A stretch of 64,000 nucleotides of DNA from positions 8,029,127 through 8,093,126 of the forward strand of contig CM037464.1 of NCBI GenBank assembly GCA_021014325.1. Direction: 5' to 3'. Below are positions 34,201 to 46,930 of this stretch, piece after piece. A program made the position numbers and the translations under genes. The notes beneath the pieces are model-generated. The model ran no database searches. It was not told where the DNA came from and saw nothing but the letters and a program-made list of their open reading frames with translations. How positions within the stretch are numbered: the first letter of the stretch is position 1; every line of letters starts with the position of its first letter. This stretch comes from Plazaster borealis (taxonomy: Eukaryota; Echinodermata; Asteroidea; Forcipulatida; Labidiasteridae).

Positions 34201-34754
34201 GGTTAAATCCTATCAGCTGCGGGAGTTTTGCCGAGTTTCCTCGGTGGGAAGATCATCTAAACAAACAATCAAACAAGCTGAAATTGACCGTTGGATATCT
34301 GTGGATCTAAGCGGGAACAGTTGGAAAAAAAGGGAAATGTTGTGACAATTGATAGGGTATAGCACTGTGCAAGTCAATGTCGACTTGAAGGGTACCACTT
34401 TTTTTTTTAAAGTAAGAAGAATGCTGTGTGGATGTAGTTACATTTTCACGTCCAAAATAAGTCCTATATTAAAAAGGGCATTCTGCCTATCTTTTGCCCT
34501 TCTGTTGCCTTGATTTGCAGGCCTGATCTACTTCATTCTTGTGAGAGCAAGGCAGGTTTTTCTTGGGAAAGGGCACCTCAATGGGGAAATTAAAATTTCC
34601 ATTCGATTGAGAGGGGCTTCAACTTCAAGGCAAAGACCAGGGGCAATGCTTCCTTCCATGCGGTATTAGGCCTGGATGTGTATTTTTCATCACATTTTTC
34701 TTTGTAAAACTTACGATTGATAAACTCCCTGCGAATTTTGAAGTTTGGTCTAGA

Positions 34755-34760
34755 AATAAA
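34755..34760 (+). promoter_or_regulatory. candidate poly(A) signal for ATPSCKMT
   Basis: First clear AATAAA downstream of the stop codon, 702 bp beyond it. Weakly supported; other A-rich sites exist. Confidence 0.3.
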
Positions 34761-34869
34761 TGCAAACGGTGTAAGAGTTGTAGTACAAAGATGGCAAGAT
34801 GTGCACATTTGCTTTACTAGCCTTTCTACCATAGTTCATATTTTAAAGTGCATTTCGACATTGTCATTT

Positions 34870-36215
34870 GTGTAGGCAGTGATGGGTTCATGGGAAGTTT
34901 TGGGAAGGCGTTGAACTTGAAGACAGTTATATAAACCTTTTCACTAGTATTATTTTGGTGGGTAGACCACTGTTAAGGTGTGACACTGAAGGTTCATGTA
35001 ATCATCTCTGTGTATATTTAATTTTTAACGTGATCATGATTTCTGAGTAAGAGGGTATACTGCTGTGAACCCAACCGCCCCACTACGTAAAAGCACACAG
35101 GGTCACATGTGTTTGTTTAGTCTGAAGTATTGAGCTGTTACATTTTTTCCAATAGAAACTGTCCACATGTAATTGCCCCCCCCCCAAAAAAAAAAACAGT
35201 TATAACAAGTCCCTTACTTCACCGAGACGAGGTAAAAACGATATTCCCCCGAAACAACTCTGTGAAGTGGTGGCTCGATGACTTGGACCTGTCTATGTAC
35301 CCACACCCCTGAATTTGACGAGTTTCAATCATCACGGTGGTAAGGACTCTTTTAATGACGATCAAACGTCAGTTGTGGCTTAATGTGGACCTGTTTATTA
35401 ATACATTAAACTTTAGACAGCTCGTGCTGAATTGGGAATGAAGTTTCATGGTGGAAATCTCTATGTGTAGGCCTACTATGTATGTATTAATTTTTCATTT
35501 CGATTACAGCAATCAAAATAAGCAATGGTCGTTTATAGGGGATATTCAAATGCTATTTTCTAAAATCTGGTAGTATTTCATCAGATGGATAAGAAGAATT
35601 GGTACAGGTATGACTTTTTTAGTTAGTGAGCTTTCAAATCTTGAAACAAATTAATTCCATGTGTTGATAATTATTTGGCAATCTTGCACTTTGTCTTAAA
35701 AGAAAGTCACGCAATTTACGAGTTGTGCCCATAATTGGCAATCCGCATGGTGGTTCCATTGGTACAGGTATGACTTTTTTAGTTAGTGAGCTTTCAAATC
35801 TTGAAACAAATTAATTCCATGTGTTGATAATTATTTGGCAATCTTGCACTTTGTCTTAAAAGAAAGTCACGCAATTTACGAGTTGTGCCCATAATTGGCA
35901 ATCCGCATGGTGGTTCCATTATTCCGATAGCATTCCCGCAAGTCCGTGTTTCATTTTCATATTAAAGGCAATGGGTTCTTGTGAAGTATTGGGGAAGGCG
36001 TTAACTTGAAGGCCGGTATAGAAACATTTTCAATGGTATTATTTTTGGCGAGTGGACCACACTGTTAAGGGTATGGCACTGGAGGTTTATGCAATCATCT
36101 CCGTGTTTATTTTATTTATAATGTAATCATAGCTAAATTTCTTAGTAGAGGGGTATACTGCTGTCTGTGCACCCGGTCACCCCACCTACGCGAAAGCACA
36201 CGGGGTCACAAATCC
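34870..36215. repeat. dispersed ~240-bp repeat pair flanking a 160-bp perfect tandem duplication
   Basis: 34870-35110 and 35965-36212 are diverged direct copies (GTTTTGGGAAGGCGTT..., GAGGGTATACTGCTGT, AAGCACACxGGGTCACA). Between them, 35601-35760 and 35761-35920 are identical 160-bp tandem copies starting GGTACAGGTATGACTTTTTT. No gene. Confidence 0.9.
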
Positions 36216-37130
36216 ATAGGTGTTCTAAAGTGGGAATCTAATAGGTGCTTTAAAGTTAGTCTTGATTGGCGACGCAGTTTTTTGTACTAGTCACAGGTAG
36301 AGGACGCAACCTCGACCAGCTCGGAGGCTGGCTCGGACGTACTGGGCAAGTCTATGAAACTGGATCGAAACAGCCAGATGTTTGTGTGATACAGATATCT
36401 CTTCTCCAGTAATTTGTGTTGCGATATCGGCGACTACGTTGACAAAACGAACGTCGCCAATCAACTTTACAGTTTAATTGAGTCAAATTTTTACAAGAGA
36501 CGCAGTCCGAATAAAATTGAGCCTTTTCAGAATATATTATATAGTATAGAGTATATATGTTTAGGCCACTATGTTAACTGTCATGGTATCAAACCTTTTG
36601 AAAATAAGTTGAAGATCCTAATCCAGGATTTTTATCGTTCAAATGGAATTCTTATACAAGAAACTTCAAATTCTGGGGAAACTCAGCACTGCAACTCCTA
36701 TGGGCTTCTGGTAATCAGTGGAGCCGTTTTCTGTAAAGCTTTCTGTAAAGTACAGTGCAATTGCGCCACTTCTAGAACAAGGTTGCGATATTCCGTCGAT
36801 CCTTCAGGCAGTCTTATGGAGCATCTCTACAATTACAGCCATTCTCAGCCATTTCTATCAGACTAATGACCAAATTTGCAAAATTTGTACAATTTAAAAA
36901 AAGGTCAAAACACATTATTTTAAAGACACGGGTTTGATCTCCATTGTTCAATGAATCCGTTTGGAACACTTTTGCGAAGACAAAAACCGAGTACAAACTG
37001 ACAAAAAAACAACGCCGATTTGCTCGTATCAACGTGTCGTTATGAGTGTCGCTCTGACTAAGGACTAGAATACGACCAATCATGGAGTCAGAATATCTCC
37101 ATGGACTATAATTAACGTAAATGAAAACTT
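36216..37130. other. unassigned stretch upstream of the Penelope-like fragment
   Basis: Contains a 150-codon plus-strand frame (36414-36866) rich in Asn, Tyr and Ile with no domain that I recognise. It could be the decayed N-terminal part of the Penelope-like element but shows no diagnostic motif, so it is not called as a gene. Confidence 0.35.
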
Positions 37131-37134
37131 ATCT

Positions 37135-37509
37135 CTATTTGTTGACAGTTTTCTGGAGCCGTTAATGTCACAGATTACGTCATTCATGAACCTGATTCAT
37201 GACAGTCCAGATTTTCTCCGTAAAATCTCAGGTATTCAGAAGCAGGTCCCCATTACAGCTATCATCGGTACTTTTGATGTGTCCTCTTTGTACACCAACA
37301 TTCCCCAAGACGAAGGGATTGCCGTCTGCTCTTCAGCTCTGGCTAATAGTGGTCACACGTCGCCGCCCATTTCTGACATTGTATCCCTCATGCAGCATGT
37401 TTTAACTAAAAACAACTTTTTTCATGGGTAAGAATTTCCTACAGGTACAAGGCACTGTAATGGGTACACGTATGGCGCCATCAATGGCCTGCCTATTCAT
37501 AATTCATGA
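37135..37509 (+). pseudogene. Penelope-like element reverse transcriptase fragment
   Basis: Frame 1 gives DSFLEPLMSQITSFM, SPDFLRKI and the motif GTFDVSSLYTNIPQDEGI, whose xxDVxSLYTNIPxxE pattern is characteristic of Penelope-like RTs. After a shift at a T-run near 37420 the next block is FLQVQGTVMGTRMAPSMAC, the family's GTxMGTxMAPSxA segment. The catalytic YxDD and the GIY-YIG endonuclease are absent, so this is a short dead fragment. Confidence 0.85.
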
Positions 37510-37789
37510 GCCAACTTGTACTCGTAAAGATTGCTGATAAATGACAATAAAACCATCCCAACCAGCTGTTTGAACTATTCTACATGAATAATTCGCAGAT
37601 ACAAACTAAAATACAACGTTTACGATGTGATGGTCAACATACATGTACGTTGCGAAATCTTGCTGAGAAGGTTCAGGGGGAAGAAGAAGGCAGACCAATA
37701 ACAATAGGTTTTCGGCTGGTGGCCGAACACCTACAAAAGCGTAGCCTTGATTCAAGGCTGTTGGCTTAGTGTACCCCGGCCCGGTGCGG

Positions 37790-37930
37790 CACGATTCGGC
37801 AACAACTGTAGTCTTGGTTCCAAGACGGTCCAGTTGTGTAGTCACGAAAACCTAATCGCTATCTAAAACGCTATCACACCCCACGAACCACTCACCACTC
37901 GCCACTAGAGGGCGCTATCATTCATGTAAC
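37790..37930. repeat. dispersed repeat, inverted partner at 44645-44765
   Basis: AGTCTTGGTTCCAAGACG, TGTGTAGTCACGAAAACCTAA and CACTAGAGGGCGCTATCA occur here and, reverse complemented, at 44645-44765. The 44436-44636 MITE was inserted into the second copy. Confidence 0.75.
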
Positions 37931-38290
37931 TGCACAGCTCGGTGTAACTGCTATCACACCACGAACCAACCTCGTCCTCATGGTTTACTTTATTTCCAAC
38001 CATGGGGACGAGGTTGACCACGAATTGCTGCTCAACAGGACCGTCTTGGGAACTTTGCAGAATCGCTCGGACTTTTCCGAGCGATTTCCCAGCATGCCTT
38101 GTTGATAAGCTAATTACCATAATTAATGCTTCCGCTTGTCGGGCAGACTTTCAGTATGGTATCTGGACGTCTTGTGATGTTTTTGCACGTGTACAAATGG
38201 GCATGTTCATTGTACAATCATTACACTGACAGTATCAGTTTACGTGTACAGCAGAATACAACGAGCTTGTTTTTCAGATTGGATGGTGTT

Positions 38291-38470
38291 CACACACACA
38301 CACACACACACACATCCTTACGGATCCGGTTTGTGGGGTACTGCTATTGTTGTTCTATTATTCCCTTTTCTGAAGAATTCCCTTGTGGGGCCCAATTGTT
38401 CCTATTGAAATGACCTTGTGGGGTCAATTGTTCCATTGTTGTCAGGACCCCACATATGCCCTTCCGTATG
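38291..38470 (-). repeat. inverted copy of the 12310-12514 repeat, with (CA)n
   Basis: A (CA)n tract at 38291-38314 is followed by CATCCTTACGGATCCGGTTT and the rest of the element to CATATGCCCTTCCG. Near-identical to the partner over about 170 bp. Confidence 0.78.
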
Positions 38471-39579
38471 TCCACCGTGCTCACACTGCAGAACGTGTAC
38501 AACAGGCACGGATTGATTAAGAGAATGTCTGATCGTAATTTAATAGAGAAGGGCAAAATGCCCCTATTTTCTATAACTTCTCTTTGATGGAAAAGTCCAA
38601 GCATACTGTACATTACATGTCAGGGGTTTAGGGTCAACTCGGTCCGGAAATTTAATTAAACGTGTGGTTGACGGGAAGTAATTGGCATGTATCATTGTGC
38701 TTTGTAATCTCAGAAGTAAATAATAATCACCGTTTAAAAATAGGCACGTTTTTAAAGCATGATTTAGGTAAGCTAAAGGAAACAAAATTGTAGAAAATGA
38801 ACTTTCCTTTGCAGCCTTGACTTGATTTCAGGTCTGAGCTTGCGGTTATTTCTCTGCATCAGCCACGCAGAATTCCCCCGCAGATTTGCTATCATGGCTC
38901 TAACTCGCAATCTCAGACTTGACCTCTTGTGTATACGGGATATTCATTTATTCACTACTGACATGTACATAACAACACTATGCCAGAGAGATGACCAATC
39001 AGGAGACCACAAAACTCCCGTTGGCTGCGTCCATTCCAAATAGGATGAAATCGCTTCAGCATTTTCTGTAAAATCGAGCCATTGCTTTTATTTTATAGTG
39101 CTTTGTACGTACAGTACGCTATAATAATTTATACATAAAATAACACAAGATTTAATCTCAAAATGTTGAAAAATAAACTTGACAAACAACCTGATCCTTA
39201 CTTGACGAAAAATTATGATACCTTTGATTTGAATGGTATCGTCCAAAGATTTTCCCAACGTTTTTAACGTATTTTGAATAAAATAACTAGAATCACTTTG
39301 TTTTTTGTGTTTCCAAACTGTAAGTTGAATCACCGAGCAGAGACAGATTAGTTACACGTGCATCAATGTTGTATTTCCTACTATTATCCCGTGGTATAAA
39401 ACGGTTAAGTTTGAATGTGCATTTTATTAAGGGCCTCGGAGATTCTGACCAATCGGAGTGTTCCGTCCACTTTTGGACTAATTCGCCATAGGGTGTGTAC
39501 AAACCGACGAACAATGTTCCCAAGTCTGCGATTGTAGGTTCAAGACGGAGGTTTATCCACAAGAGGGCGCTGTTTCAGC
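38471..39579. other. spacer, no gene seen
   Basis: No recognisable exon, transposon end or tandem repeat. Confidence 0.35.
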
Positions 39580-39587
39580 CAATAATG

Positions 39588-39788
39588 CAGAGCTGTGTAT
39601 TGAGAGAGTTGCGACATGGAGGGACCAGCTTTCTCCGGTCACGTGGTTGCTGGACGCCATTTTGTTCCAAAATGCAGTACAACCCAATGGGCAGACTAGT
39701 CTGGCACCCTGTATTCGCCAATGCATTTTTTGGAGACAAAATGGCTTCTAATCGCAAGTTGTCGCAACTCTCTCAATATACGGCTCTG
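39588..39788 (+). mobile_element. P-like MITE, 201 bp, intact ends and 8-bp target duplication
   Basis: Begins CAGAGCTGTGTATTG and ends CAATATACGGCTCTG. CAATAATG flanks both sides (39580-39587, 39789-39796). By eye it is identical to the copy at 44436-44636. It has no coding capacity, and its ends match the 5.2-kb element at 24081-29297. Confidence 0.93.
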
Positions 39789-39796
39789 CAATAATG

Positions 39797-42189
39797 TATC
39801 GGCTATCAGGACGACTAAAAACCACGATCACAGACTTGGAACAAAGTCTATTGCAGCCTTTGCAGTTTGTGTACAGAAAATTTATTCCGAAAACAAATTT
39901 TCCAGTAAAGCACATACAAATCAATAAAAAATATCAAAACAGTACAAATTTAATAATTTTAAAATTAATGTAGGACATTTAATTTAAGGAATTTAATGTT
40001 TGGTTGAAAATAATATAAACAAAACTTTCAAGCAAACTTACACGTAATAATAAATATTACAAAATAAAGAATACCGAATCTATTTAGAATCATAAAGAGT
40101 ATGCTCGGTTGTCAAAATAATGTAAAAGATACAAGAAAAATTCCGTTAAATAATAATTAATAGTACGAATCACCAATATTACTCCGATCAGACCGAGATC
40201 CAGTTGACTTCGCACTGTTGGGGTAGGGTGGACAGTTTTATCTCATGCCGGTCACTTTGCCATTTATAATTAATGGCTATTTAAGGACATTTTTATGTTC
40301 TTTCTCATGCAAGTAAATACTCTCCTTCCCTGTACTCAAAACATGGCGGTTTAATTCCAATCCCATGCTCAAATACAGGGGTGCAAAGAATAGGGGGGAG
40401 GAGTTTCCTGAAAGGGGCATGTACACTCCCCTTTTTAAAAGAAAGAAGTGCACTTACTTTTCCCTTTGATCTAGGAGAGATTTGAGTTGTGTGGATTTCA
40501 CTCCCTCTCCCTGGGGAACCCTCCTCCATCCCACCCCATCATCTATATCATCCCCACCCACCCAGGGGCAGATCTAGAGGGGGCAAAAGGGAGGCACATG
40601 GCCTCGGAATTAGTCATTCCTTATTTTGTACATGGTTGATTTTCCACAAGGGGGAATGTCCCTCTTAGATATGCCAACTGGAAAACTTGGCTTTAGGCTT
40701 GCCACTGAATAATGTAGACACGAACATTTAAATGAAAGAGAAAAGGGCCAATAGTATTGCAGTTATTCAATTGATAAATTTTATTTTGCAAACACAAGGC
40801 ACATACAAGTAATGTTTTTACACTGTATGCTATAAGTAAAACAGCCCAACTGTCTGCAGGGAATAAATTTTGATGCGAAACTTGTGCCATTCAAACATAA
40901 AACAACTTTACAAGCAAATACATTTTTTCCTCTTCTGATTAGCACTTTGCTTTAACAGTTGAAACCATTCCCTGCTCAGATAAAATAGGTCAATACAATG
41001 TAGGTGGAAAACAATTACCATTATGTACATAATGTACATGAGGATGTGTGGGTGCAGGGGTGAGGTTGGTGGTGGAGAGGGGAATTTATAGGTGCAGAAA
41101 GGAGTCAATACATGCTGGGCTGGTAAACTTCCAAATTTGGCTCAAGTGGTGTGGGGGTGGGTATGCCAATTGTTATTTCAAACCAATCCCCAAACAAAAG
41201 ACCAGATTGGGTGCACCAAACATATCCCCCTACCTTTTAAAATAAAAGTTCTTTACTTTTTTTAAACCAAATGTTAAGAGGTATTTCTGAGGGGAAAATG
41301 GCACTTTGTGACAAATCAAGGAAGTCAAATCTTTGGGAATTACTCTGGCTATAGAACAACAAGTGTAAAAGTAAAGTTGCATATACCATTTTATATAATT
41401 CCTTTCTCTGTGTCCAAGAACTATCAAAACATCACAAATTTACATATTTGTTTAAATACATTCTTTCTTTAGGATTTACATTTCTTTCAGTGCATCACAC
41501 TAAAATTATACATTCCTGAAACATGAGTACGTGTACCTCTCCACCCTACAAGTCAATTGAAAACACTATAGCCAAAGACTTCAACCCCAAATGTTTGAAG
41601 GAATAATTTGTCTTTGCCTAGCCCTAGCCTTGAAAAAAATTATGTTGAATCTACCAACAAATCTTCATCAAGGTCCTGAGCAGACAATGTTTATGTGAAA
41701 ACTATGTCACCCATTTGCCGGTTTAAGGTTCTAACGAAAATCAGTTGAGGAAAGCTCTGCTGAAGTCGCTTCTTTAAATTTGATATGGAGCAATGATGCC
41801 ATGGATTTCCCTGGCTATACAACATATTTTGCGCCATTACACAACAAACACTCATCTAGGAACATGTGTCTTCTTATCCATGGTATTGCCCTGTTTCCCT
41901 CAGAAGATCACAGCTCACACTGACAGCTGCCACCACACACTGCTCTAACAAGAGCATTCTCCAGGATCTTTGTCTTCATCTATGCTGGTGCCTGGTTTGT
42001 ATGAAAAGTGAAGAATACAAAAATATACATTACACAATGAATGTGACATTTTATTGTGTACACATCTAAATTGTACTGTACTAATCAAACTTATATTTCT
42101 TTTCAATTAAACTTTAACGTTAAAAATACTTTTTGCAACGGGAAACAACATAAAAATGTCCTCATTTCAACTCTCATGTCTCAGCCCAT
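39797..42189. other. long AT-rich intergenic stretch
   Basis: No gene, transposon end or tandem repeat that I can support. Short open frames lack any recognisable domain. Confidence 0.4.
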
Positions 42190-43050
42190 TGTTATGAGAC
42201 CCTAATACATGTACATGTAATTACGTGTATACAACGCACGCTGTCAATCATTTTCTGTGTGTAAGTCCGTTGACCCTGGTGGGCGGCGCTAATCCGTTAT
42301 GAAGGATCTAGAATGATCTAGGCTCTGGAAGTTTGAAGTTAGTTTTAGAACTTTCCAGAAAACAACACAAATCCTTTATATACAGGCTGGGGATCAATCT
42401 TCGGGGGGACACAAATACTCAAGACAGGTGGAAGCTACGACTTCTGTGATTGTGATTCAACTCGTTGGAGGAGCTTTTGGTAGAGTTCGCTTTTGACCGA
42501 GTGCAGTTAACGAGCTTAATTTAAATCCGGAAAGGACAGTTTCGAACTTAATCTACAGTTCGGTATTTTGGGGTCTTTTTCCCCATATTTTGTGGCGGGT
42601 GTCAGATTGTGTACCCGTTGTTGCTTCGTCTTCTTCTGGACATTTTTCGGAGTGAGTTCGCCCGTGATAGCTCATAGTCACATCGGCAAAGAACTACGGT
42701 TTTATCGCCCCTGGAGTTGATCGTTTTGTAGCCAGTGTATGTGATCCTCGCTGTATCTTCTGTTGCTGTGATCCTCGCCTGTATTTCATCCAGGTTGACG
42801 TATTAGCCCGTAAGATACTTATGTTGTATAAGATCCATTTTAATGTACACTTGTTTTATGCAATCAGTGTATGTTTGTTAAACCAAATCGGTAACTGAAG
42901 TGGTTGATAGTTTTATCATTAAATCACTTGGATTCTGTGTTCTTATACATCAGTGTCACCTTGTTTGATTTCTTTGTTGCATCTGAGAAAATTCAGGCTT
43001 TTTGAGTGATTTATATTCACGGATAGTTTGGAGATTTTTGGATCGTAACA
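42190..43050 (+). mobile_element. solo LTR, 861 bp
   Basis: Begins TGTTATGAGA and ends GATCGTAACA (TG...CA with TGTTA/TAACA inverted tips), flanked by the 4-mer CCAT on both sides (42186-42189, 43051-43054). A TTTATATA box at 42375-42382 and an ATTAAA signal near 42918 fit an LTR promoter and poly(A) site. The related copy is at 59163-59984. No internal region is left, so this is a product of LTR-LTR recombination. Superfamily undetermined. Confidence 0.87.
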
Positions 43051-44427
43051 CCATGACCAAGTCAGATGCAATTAAATCCAGCACAGTCACAACATAATAT
43101 GGACAAGCGAGGCAATAAATGAAGACAAAAATACTCGATAACAAAAGATGAAGTGAGATTTGAATGGACAATTACTGTCTTGCCTACTGCAGGTTGGTTT
43201 ATGTGAGTGGAAAGTCATCAGTCTATCATTGTATATATTTATTACTGATATAAGTAATTTCTTCAAAAGTGTAGCCAATTAAGCCCTAAACATGAACGCC
43301 GAATGGTTATGGCAGCAGATCTCATAACTGATTGACCCACAGCCCTGATAATCTTCCCCTATAACTGTCAGAGCATGCATAGGCAGCACATGAATTTAAA
43401 TGCTAAACATTGATGTTGCCCTTTCTGTTCCTTTTTTTTAATCTCAAAAGCCAAGATTTATTAAGCCGAAAGAAATAGTATTGTTGGTTAGTCTTGTAAA
43501 ACTTACAAAGTAAGATTATTTAAAAAAGATAATTCTCACTATGGATTCACTACTACTAGTACTAGGATTTGAACTTACGAATCTTGGATTCAAAGAATGG
43601 CAATCTAACTAACGTTACATGTACTGTTCACAAAGCCTTTCAAAGAGTAGTAAGTTGTGACTGATTTAAATATTTAAGCAACATGTAAAACGTTATTTCC
43701 CATCTATGTTGGGATTGTTGTTTGGGTACAAAAATACACCCCCCAAAAAAAATCAAATAGAAAAGTTGTAAAATGAATCGTTCTGGAAAAACAAAAAAGG
43801 TTAACTCTTTCCTAATCCCCCAAAACAAAACAGTCTGTAAATGTATGCCAAAGTCAACTTGTAGTACTGGTAGTATGCACGGCAAGTATAGACCCAGTAA
43901 GTAACTTGGGCGCTAACTCCTTTTTTTCGAAATCTGCGATCGTATCGAAAAATGGAGTACAGCGCCCATCCACCTGTTTCCCTTTTTTTTTAAAGGCCTA
44001 AAATCCCCTAAATTAGATTCCCCAAATTCTCTAAACCACATTTTAAAATCTCACCTCTGATGTTAAGTCCTTTCATCAGTACTGGGCTTTTTCCTTTCTT
44101 TATATCTTGCTATTAAAATCTAAATGCTATGGCACTATCACTAAATGCTGGTGGAAACACTATGACATGCTATGTACCCTGTTTAGATCATATCAACGCC
44201 ATCATTGCCAACAACCGTACGTTGGAGCTGTAGCGTGCATGGCAACTGACAAGTTACCAGCCTGACCTGCTCATTATGCGACGAGGTTTTTCCATTATTG
44301 CGCGTGCGTAATAATTTACTTGACCCGCATGTTGAATATGCATATAAGGTCACATACCTCGACCGTGCAAAACTCCCAAGACGCTCCTGTGATAGCGGTT
44401 TGTGGTGTGATAGCGGTTACAGCTCTG
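43051..44427. other. spacer, no gene seen
   Basis: A GGATTTGAACTTACGAATC segment near 43566 resembles a decayed tRNA 3' half or SINE fragment. Otherwise unremarkable. Confidence 0.35.
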
Positions 44428-44435
44428 CGGTTACA

Positions 44436-44636
44436 CAGAGCTGTGTATTGAGAGAGTTGCGACATGGAGGGACCAGCTTTCTCCGGTCACGTGGTTGCTG
44501 GACGCCATTTTGTTCCAAAATGCAGTACAACCCAATGGGCAGACTAGTCTGGCACCCTGTATTCGCCAATGCATTTTTTGGAGACAAAATGGCTTCTAAT
44601 CGCAAGTTGTCGCAACTCTCTCAATATACGGCTCTG
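44436..44636 (+). mobile_element. P-like MITE, 201 bp, intact ends and 8-bp target duplication
   Basis: The same element as at 39588. CGGTTACA flanks both sides (44428-44435, 44637-44644). It is inserted within a dispersed repeat shared with 37790-37930. Its overlapping minus-strand frame is shared by all family copies because the DNA is identical, and I do not regard it as a gene. Confidence 0.93.
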
Positions 44637-44767
44637 CGGTTACAGAAATGATAGCGCCCTCTAGTGACGATTGGTTCGTGGGTGATAGCGGTTAGGTTTT
44701 CGTGACTACACAACTGGAGCGTCTTGGAACCAAGACTACAACAACTGCAGTGCATAGACAGTGTACA

Positions 44768-44826
44768 TGTAGTGTACATGTACAGTACATGTACATGTAC
44801 ATGTACATGTACATGTACATGTACAT
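44768..44826. repeat. (TACATG)n microsatellite
   Basis: About nine units of GTACAT, self-complementary, so either strand can fold. The His/Val and Met/Tyr repeat frames on the minus strand are artefacts. Confidence 0.95.
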
Positions 44827-44829
44827 ACA

Positions 44830-45979
44830 TTGTACAGCGAGAACAGTATAGCCAAGTCGTGAGTACGGTCGTTCTTTCAACCTCGAACGCGTGACTCAAA
44901 CAACAGCCTTGACCGGTTTGTAACTGAAAGCTTATGTGTTTCTTTATATTTTCTTGGAAATCCAAGAAAAGCGCTTATGCAGGATGTGGGCGTTTCATTC
45001 TAAACATTGGCCAATCACAGGCGCGATTGAGAATGACCTATTTGACCTGAACGACAATGCTGCATAATTACTGCTGCTATAGCTATAGCATGCAATCCAT
45101 GACGTCTGTGTTATGTACATACGCTGTACAGTACACGCGGATCGGCCGGTCGTAGCCGGCTGGAGCGCCTTGATCAATGATATGGACAACCCTGATCATT
45201 CGCCATTCTTTTGGTTATTAATTCTGGAGTTGGTGTAGTTTCTGCATTAAGTCCTCTCGAAGTCCGACTTAACTCTGTGCAGCCACACCGTCTTCATACT
45301 TTTGAATTGTTCTCGGGCAAGGTCTTAAGAATTCACTGCTAAGCAAAAATTGAAAGGACTATACAGTCACACATGATACATGTGAATTAGAGTTTTAGCT
45401 ACCTTATTCTAGTAAGTGTACTTGGGAAATGTGCTTTAAATAAATAGACAGCTCTGAAATTGGGCACCTCTTGGGGCGGCCCACAAGATATAAAAAGTGC
45501 AATAAGCTATTAATTGCCTCCATGATGAAACAATCAACAATATTGAAGTTATTTGAGGTCTTTGTTTTGTATATTCTACCTCCAATGAATGCACCAACAA
45601 TGATTAAATCACTGTTTTAATGGTGCAAGATGGAGACAGGAGATGGTTAATCGGGCTTATAGGCCATTATAAAAAATTAAAAACATCAGAAAAGCGTCTT
45701 CCTGATGGGAAATGGTGTATACATGTTAGTAATAAATCGATCCATGTTATGTAATGAATCGACTCCTGCCCTCATTGTCTCGCTCAGCTGACAATTTGTG
45801 GAGAATACGCAACATTTTCAGATAGATATTATTATAACAAAATATTCCCAAATTCAAACTGGCGCGCCAGTGCGTGCAAGTAGCCACATCTGGATACTGC
45901 ATGCATATTCATAAGAATGAGTAAACAAGACTTCCGCCACTGACCAATGGGGTCTCGCCTTTCGCGCGCATTATAGTAA
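44830..45979. other. spacer, no gene seen
   Basis: No recognisable coding sequence. The left limit of the outer Helitron is at 45980. Confidence 0.35.
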
Positions 45980-46269
45980 CTAGCGGGATGCCGCGCTTCG
46001 CGCGGCACCCGCTAGATGGGGGCGGTTGTTGTTGAAGAGGGCGCTGTTTATTGTGGTGGTATGTGTTTTTATGACAGCAAAACATCATTGAGAAAAAGGG
46101 GGGAGATGCGTTTGTTGAGGGTTGCGCATATCAATACTATAACGATCGTTAAATCGCCATCTTGGATTAGAAGCGCGCCATCTTGGAATTAGAAGCGCGC
46201 CATCGTGGATTAAGCGCGCCATCTTGGATTAGAAGCGCGCCATCTTTTCACGTCGACTGGCGCTCGCAT

Positions 46270-46745
46270 CCTGCTGGATTGGTGCGTCCTGGGGTCAATG
46301 TCGGGGTACCCGTCGGTTGGGGTCTGCGTTGGTGTTTCGACGTGTAGCCGCGGATACCCGCACTGGTCGGCCATAATTGGGTGTCGGGGTACCCGTCGCG
46401 TTGGTGTTTCGACGTGTAGCCGCGATTGTGTGCAACGGTAGCCGGATACCCGCACTGGGCGGCCGTTATTGGGTGTGTTTTTGTTCTGGAGGGCCGTGGG
46501 TTGGGGTCTGCGTTGGTGTTTCGACGTGTAGCCGCGATTGTGTGCAACGGTAGCCGGATACCCGCACTGGGCGGCCGTTATTGGGTGTGTTTTTGTTCTG
46601 GCGGCCGTTATTGGGTGTGTTTTTGTTCTGGAGGGCCGTGGGTTGGGGTCTGCGTTGGTGTTTCGACGTGTAGCCGCGATTGTGTGCAACGGTAGTAGCC
46701 GGATACCCGCACTGGGCGGCCGTTATTGGGTGTGTTTTTGTTCTA
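46270..46745. repeat. tandem modules within Helitron A
   Basis: Units of about 110-155 bp (TTTCGACGTGTAGCCGCG, GTGCAACGGTAGCCGGATAC, GGCGGCCGTTATTGGGTGTG), four or so copies with internal deletions. Related modules are at 52795-53110, 57440-57560 and 61960-62105. Long frames through them (His/Asn/Thr- or Gly/Cys-rich) follow the repeat and are not genes. Confidence 0.9.
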
Positions 46746-46778
46746 GAAACTATAATTATGGAAATAGTTCATGGTGAT

Positions 46779-46910
46779 TGTAATGTATTCATACATATGT
46801 TAATGAGCACAGGTTGAGCATGCGTACTGCATAGCTTATAATAAAGCACTCATGATACTGGCATTAGTATATGTGTCACACATGTTCGTTAATTCGTCCA
46901 GAACATCACA
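46779..46910 (+). repeat. Gypsy 5' LTR (132 bp)
   Basis: TGTAATG...AACATCACA, with AATAAA at 46840-46845 as poly(A) signal. Identical to the 3' LTR by eye. Confidence 0.95.
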
Positions 46911-46913
46911 AAT

Positions 46914-46930
46914 TGGCGACGAGGATGGGA
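46914..46930 (+). promoter_or_regulatory. Gypsy primer-binding site, serine tRNA type
   Basis: TGGCGACGAGGATGGGA begins 3 bases after the LTR. It complements the 3' end of typical metazoan serine tRNAs (ending ...CCTCGTCG plus CCA). tRNA assignment is from memory of tRNA-Ser acceptor and T-stem sequence. Confidence 0.75.

Noticed and set aside
36414..36866. 150-residue ORF as a gene
   Set aside because: No recognised domain and no start/stop or splice context; it may be part of decayed Penelope-like DNA.
39575..44605. Shared 60-residue frame in the MITEs
   Set aside because: Copies of a 201-bp non-autonomous element are identical as DNA; there is no sign of codon-level selection.
23622..44636. 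Assigning the 201-bp MITEs to the hAT superfamily
   Set aside because: hAT also makes 8-bp duplications and has CAG-type ends, but the related 5.2-kb element carries a THAP remnant, which favours the P superfamily. hAT remains the main alternative.
44692..44965. Met/Tyr- and His/Val-repeat proteins
   Set aside because: They are read-through of the (TACATG)n microsatellite.
46210..46777. His/Asn/Thr-rich and Gly/Cys-rich proteins
   Set aside because: They track the Helitron tandem modules in opposite strands and change with each internal deletion.
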